From: Fimbriimonadaceae bacterium
GTDB lineage: Bacteria > Armatimonadota > Fimbriimonadia > Fimbriimonadales > Fimbriimonadaceae
Length of the DNA: 5,994 nt
NCBI GenBank assembly: GCA_022842565.1
Contig: JALHPH010000112.1
Coordinates: forward strand, 1 to 5,994
Direction: 5' to 3'
Shown here: one piece after another, positions 4,818 to 5,994 of the stretch
Position numbering within the stretch: position 1 is the stretch's first letter
How the letters are laid out: each line of letters opens with the position of its first letter
The notes under the pieces: generated by a model
Seen by the model: only the letters and a program-made list of their open reading frames with translations
Databases searched by the model: none
What the model was told of the DNA's origin: nothing
Position numbers and translations under genes: made by a program

Positions 4818-5994
4818 ATGCTGATTGTACGAGTTGGAACTGTTTTCATTGCGTCGCTCTTGGCAAGCTTTGCGATGGCGCAATCGGGCGAGTTCATGTT
4901 GGTGGACATTTCGCCAAGTCCCGATACGATGCGGCCATTCACCCCAGACCCCTTTACTCTTCAGGGTCCCGCGGAGGCCACTTTTGCGGGCAACTTCATC
5001 CGGGGTATCGATTTGACTGCACGAACGTCGGGATACTATTTTGCGACATCCGCCATTAGCGGCTCGCCGACTGGACTCTATAAAATGGAAGGCGGTACCT
5101 CCACTCTGCTGTCTGCGCTTCCATTCTTGAGCTCGGCCGAAAATGGGTTTACGCTTTCCACTGATGGATCAAGCCTATTCTTCACGCTGGTAGGTGGCAC
5201 TCCCAGTGTCCGAAGGCTCTTCACTTCCACCCTTTCAGGCACCATCACAGAGGTTGGTCCCTTGAGCGATGGGGCGGTCGCCCCGAGCATCGTTGCTCTC
5301 GCAGCGGGCGCGGATGGAATGCTCTACGGCATCGATGATGTTGGTGACCGCCTGATGACCATTAACCCGTCGACCGCAATTTGCACGCCGGTGGGTCCGA
5401 TTGGCGTCTCGGTTGGCGCGCTCACCGGGGCCGACTTTGACGCTTCCGGAACGAAGCTCTATATGAGCACCAACTCCGGACGAACCTACCAGATCAACAC
5501 ATCGACTGGCGCTGCAGGACCGCAGCTCGGTCAGACGATTAGCACGAGCAGTATCGCTGCGATTCCTAACCGCAATCTACAAACCATCACCGGCACCGTC
5601 ACGCTTAACGATTGGTCTGTCAGTCGCGCCGGGGTTTCGATCAAGATTGAGCTGCTTGATACAGGAAATGGTTCGGTCCTAGAAACGACCACCGCGACCC
5701 TGGATGCCAACGGCGCCTACACCGCGCAAGTCGGCTTCACTGGCATTGCCAATGTTGGAATCAAGTCATCGCACTGGCTCCGCAAGGTTGCCCCGAACGT
5801 GGACCTTTCCACGAATCCATCGGTAGGCGCCACGCTGACCAACGGCGACGTCAATGACGACAACGAGGTCGGTCCGAACGACTTCTCTGGTCTGAGTTTG
5901 GCGTTTGGTTCGTTTACCGGCGATCCGAACTTCAACGCAGAAGCCGATTTGAACGGCGATGGCGAAGTTGGCCCAGCGGACTTCTCGATCCTAG
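4818..5994 (+). CDS. Secreted protein with propeller-like region and dockerin-type calcium loops, 3'-partial
   Basis: The frame from ATG 4818 is open for 392 codons to the window edge, so the gene is cut on the right; the terminal TAG is out of frame (ATC CTA G). A signal peptide (residues 1-21, cut after A-M-A) follows a good GGAGA site. Residues about 22-250 carry beta-propeller-like patterns, for example MLYGIDDVGDRLMTINPST (168-186) followed by VGPIG (192-196), and DFDASGTKLYMSTNSGRTYQ; I cannot assign a named family. Residues 257-340 form a beta-sandwich-like module (ITGTVTL at its start, SHWLRK at 318-323) resembling carboxypeptidase-regulatory-like domains. Two EF-hand-type loops follow: 344-355 (DVNDDNEVGPND) and 377-388 (DLNGDGEVGPAD), with acidic or Asn ligands at loop positions 1, 3, 5 and 12, as in type I dockerins. 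It is probably extracellular and calcium-binding. The partner is unknown, and only a short tail should be missing. Confidence 0.88.
   Translation, partial: MLIVRVGTVFIASLLASFAMAQSGEFMLVDISPSPDTMRPFTPDPFTLQGPAEATFAGNFIRGIDLTARTSGYYFATSAISGSPTGLYKMEGGTSTLLSALPFLSSAENGFTLSTDGSSLFFTLVGGTPSVRRLFTSTLSGTITEVGPLSDGAVAPSIVALAAGADGMLYGIDDVGDRLMTINPSTAICTPVGPIGVSVGALTGADFDASGTKLYMSTNSGRTYQINTSTGAAGPQLGQTISTSSIAAIPNRNLQTITGTVTLNDWSVSRAGVSIKIELLDTGNGSVLETTTATLDANGAYTAQVGFTGIANVGIKSSHWLRKVAPNVDLSTNPSVGATLTNGDVNDDNEVGPNDFSGLSLAFGSFTGDPNFNAEADLNGDGEVGPADFSIL

Noticed and set aside
4598..5059. A plus-strand frame spanning the hydrolase start and the secreted gene
   Set aside because: It crosses the intergenic region and two well-supported genes in other frames, and its product shows no domain-like pattern.
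5717..5935. A 72-codon minus-strand frame within the dockerin-type gene
   Set aside because: It lies opposite the beta-sandwich and calcium loops, which are clearly coding on the plus strand.
5992..5994. TAG at the very end of the window as a stop for the dockerin-type gene
   Set aside because: In the gene's frame the last bases read ATC CTA G, so the TAG is out of frame and the gene continues past the edge.
1..5994. CRISPR array, tRNA/rRNA, insertion sequence, prophage or toxin-antitoxin pair
   Set aside because: No regularly spaced repeats, no transposase or integrase motifs, no RNA-gene signatures and no toxin-like small gene pair were seen on either strand.

Overview
The window looks like a chromosomal stretch from an environmental bacterium, most plausibly Armatimonadota (Fimbriimonas-like). 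The reasons are a PEP-CTERM secreted protein at the left edge and, at the right edge, a secreted protein that combines a beta-propeller-like region, a beta-sandwich module containing SHWLRK, and a dockerin-type pair of calcium loops. That combination is familiar from Fimbriimonadales. Planctomycetes and Verrucomicrobia also carry PEP-CTERM and dockerin-like proteins, so the assignment is an inference. The sequence is fairly GC-rich, genes are tightly packed, and classical Shine-Dalgarno sites are visible before only some starts.

Layout. (1) 1-678 (+): PEP-CTERM protein, 5' end outside the window. (2) 709-737: strong hairpin terminator between two convergent genes. (3) 746-1036 (-): small three-helix membrane protein of unknown function, head-to-head with rsmG and overlapping its 5' end. 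(4) 1028-4043 (+): a compact four-gene run, likely one transcription unit: rsmG (16S rRNA m7G527 methyltransferase), a TauE/SafE-family permease (starts inside rsmG), a YpfJ/KPN_02809-type membrane-anchored zinc peptidase (25-base gap), and a family 2 glycosyltransferase (start and stop share one base). (5) 4040-4720 (-): dienelactone hydrolase-family protein, convergent with the glycosyltransferase and overlapping it by four bases at the stop codons. (6) 4721-4817: the only real intergenic regulatory region, between divergent genes, with an imperfect inverted repeat and a weak candidate promoter. (7) 4818-5994 (+): secreted dockerin-type protein, cut by the right edge.

The four-gene run joins ribosomal RNA modification with envelope functions, and nothing in the sequence shows a shared pathway; the link is most simply transcriptional. 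The two edge genes are unrelated secreted or surface proteins with different C-terminal modules: PEP-CTERM sorting versus a calcium-binding dockerin. I see no phage, transposon, CRISPR, tRNA or rRNA, and no convincing undescribed multi-gene system. The most useful items are the right-edge gene, which has no stop codon inside the window, the unknown small membrane protein with its overlapping divergent start, and the palindrome-bearing divergent regulatory region.
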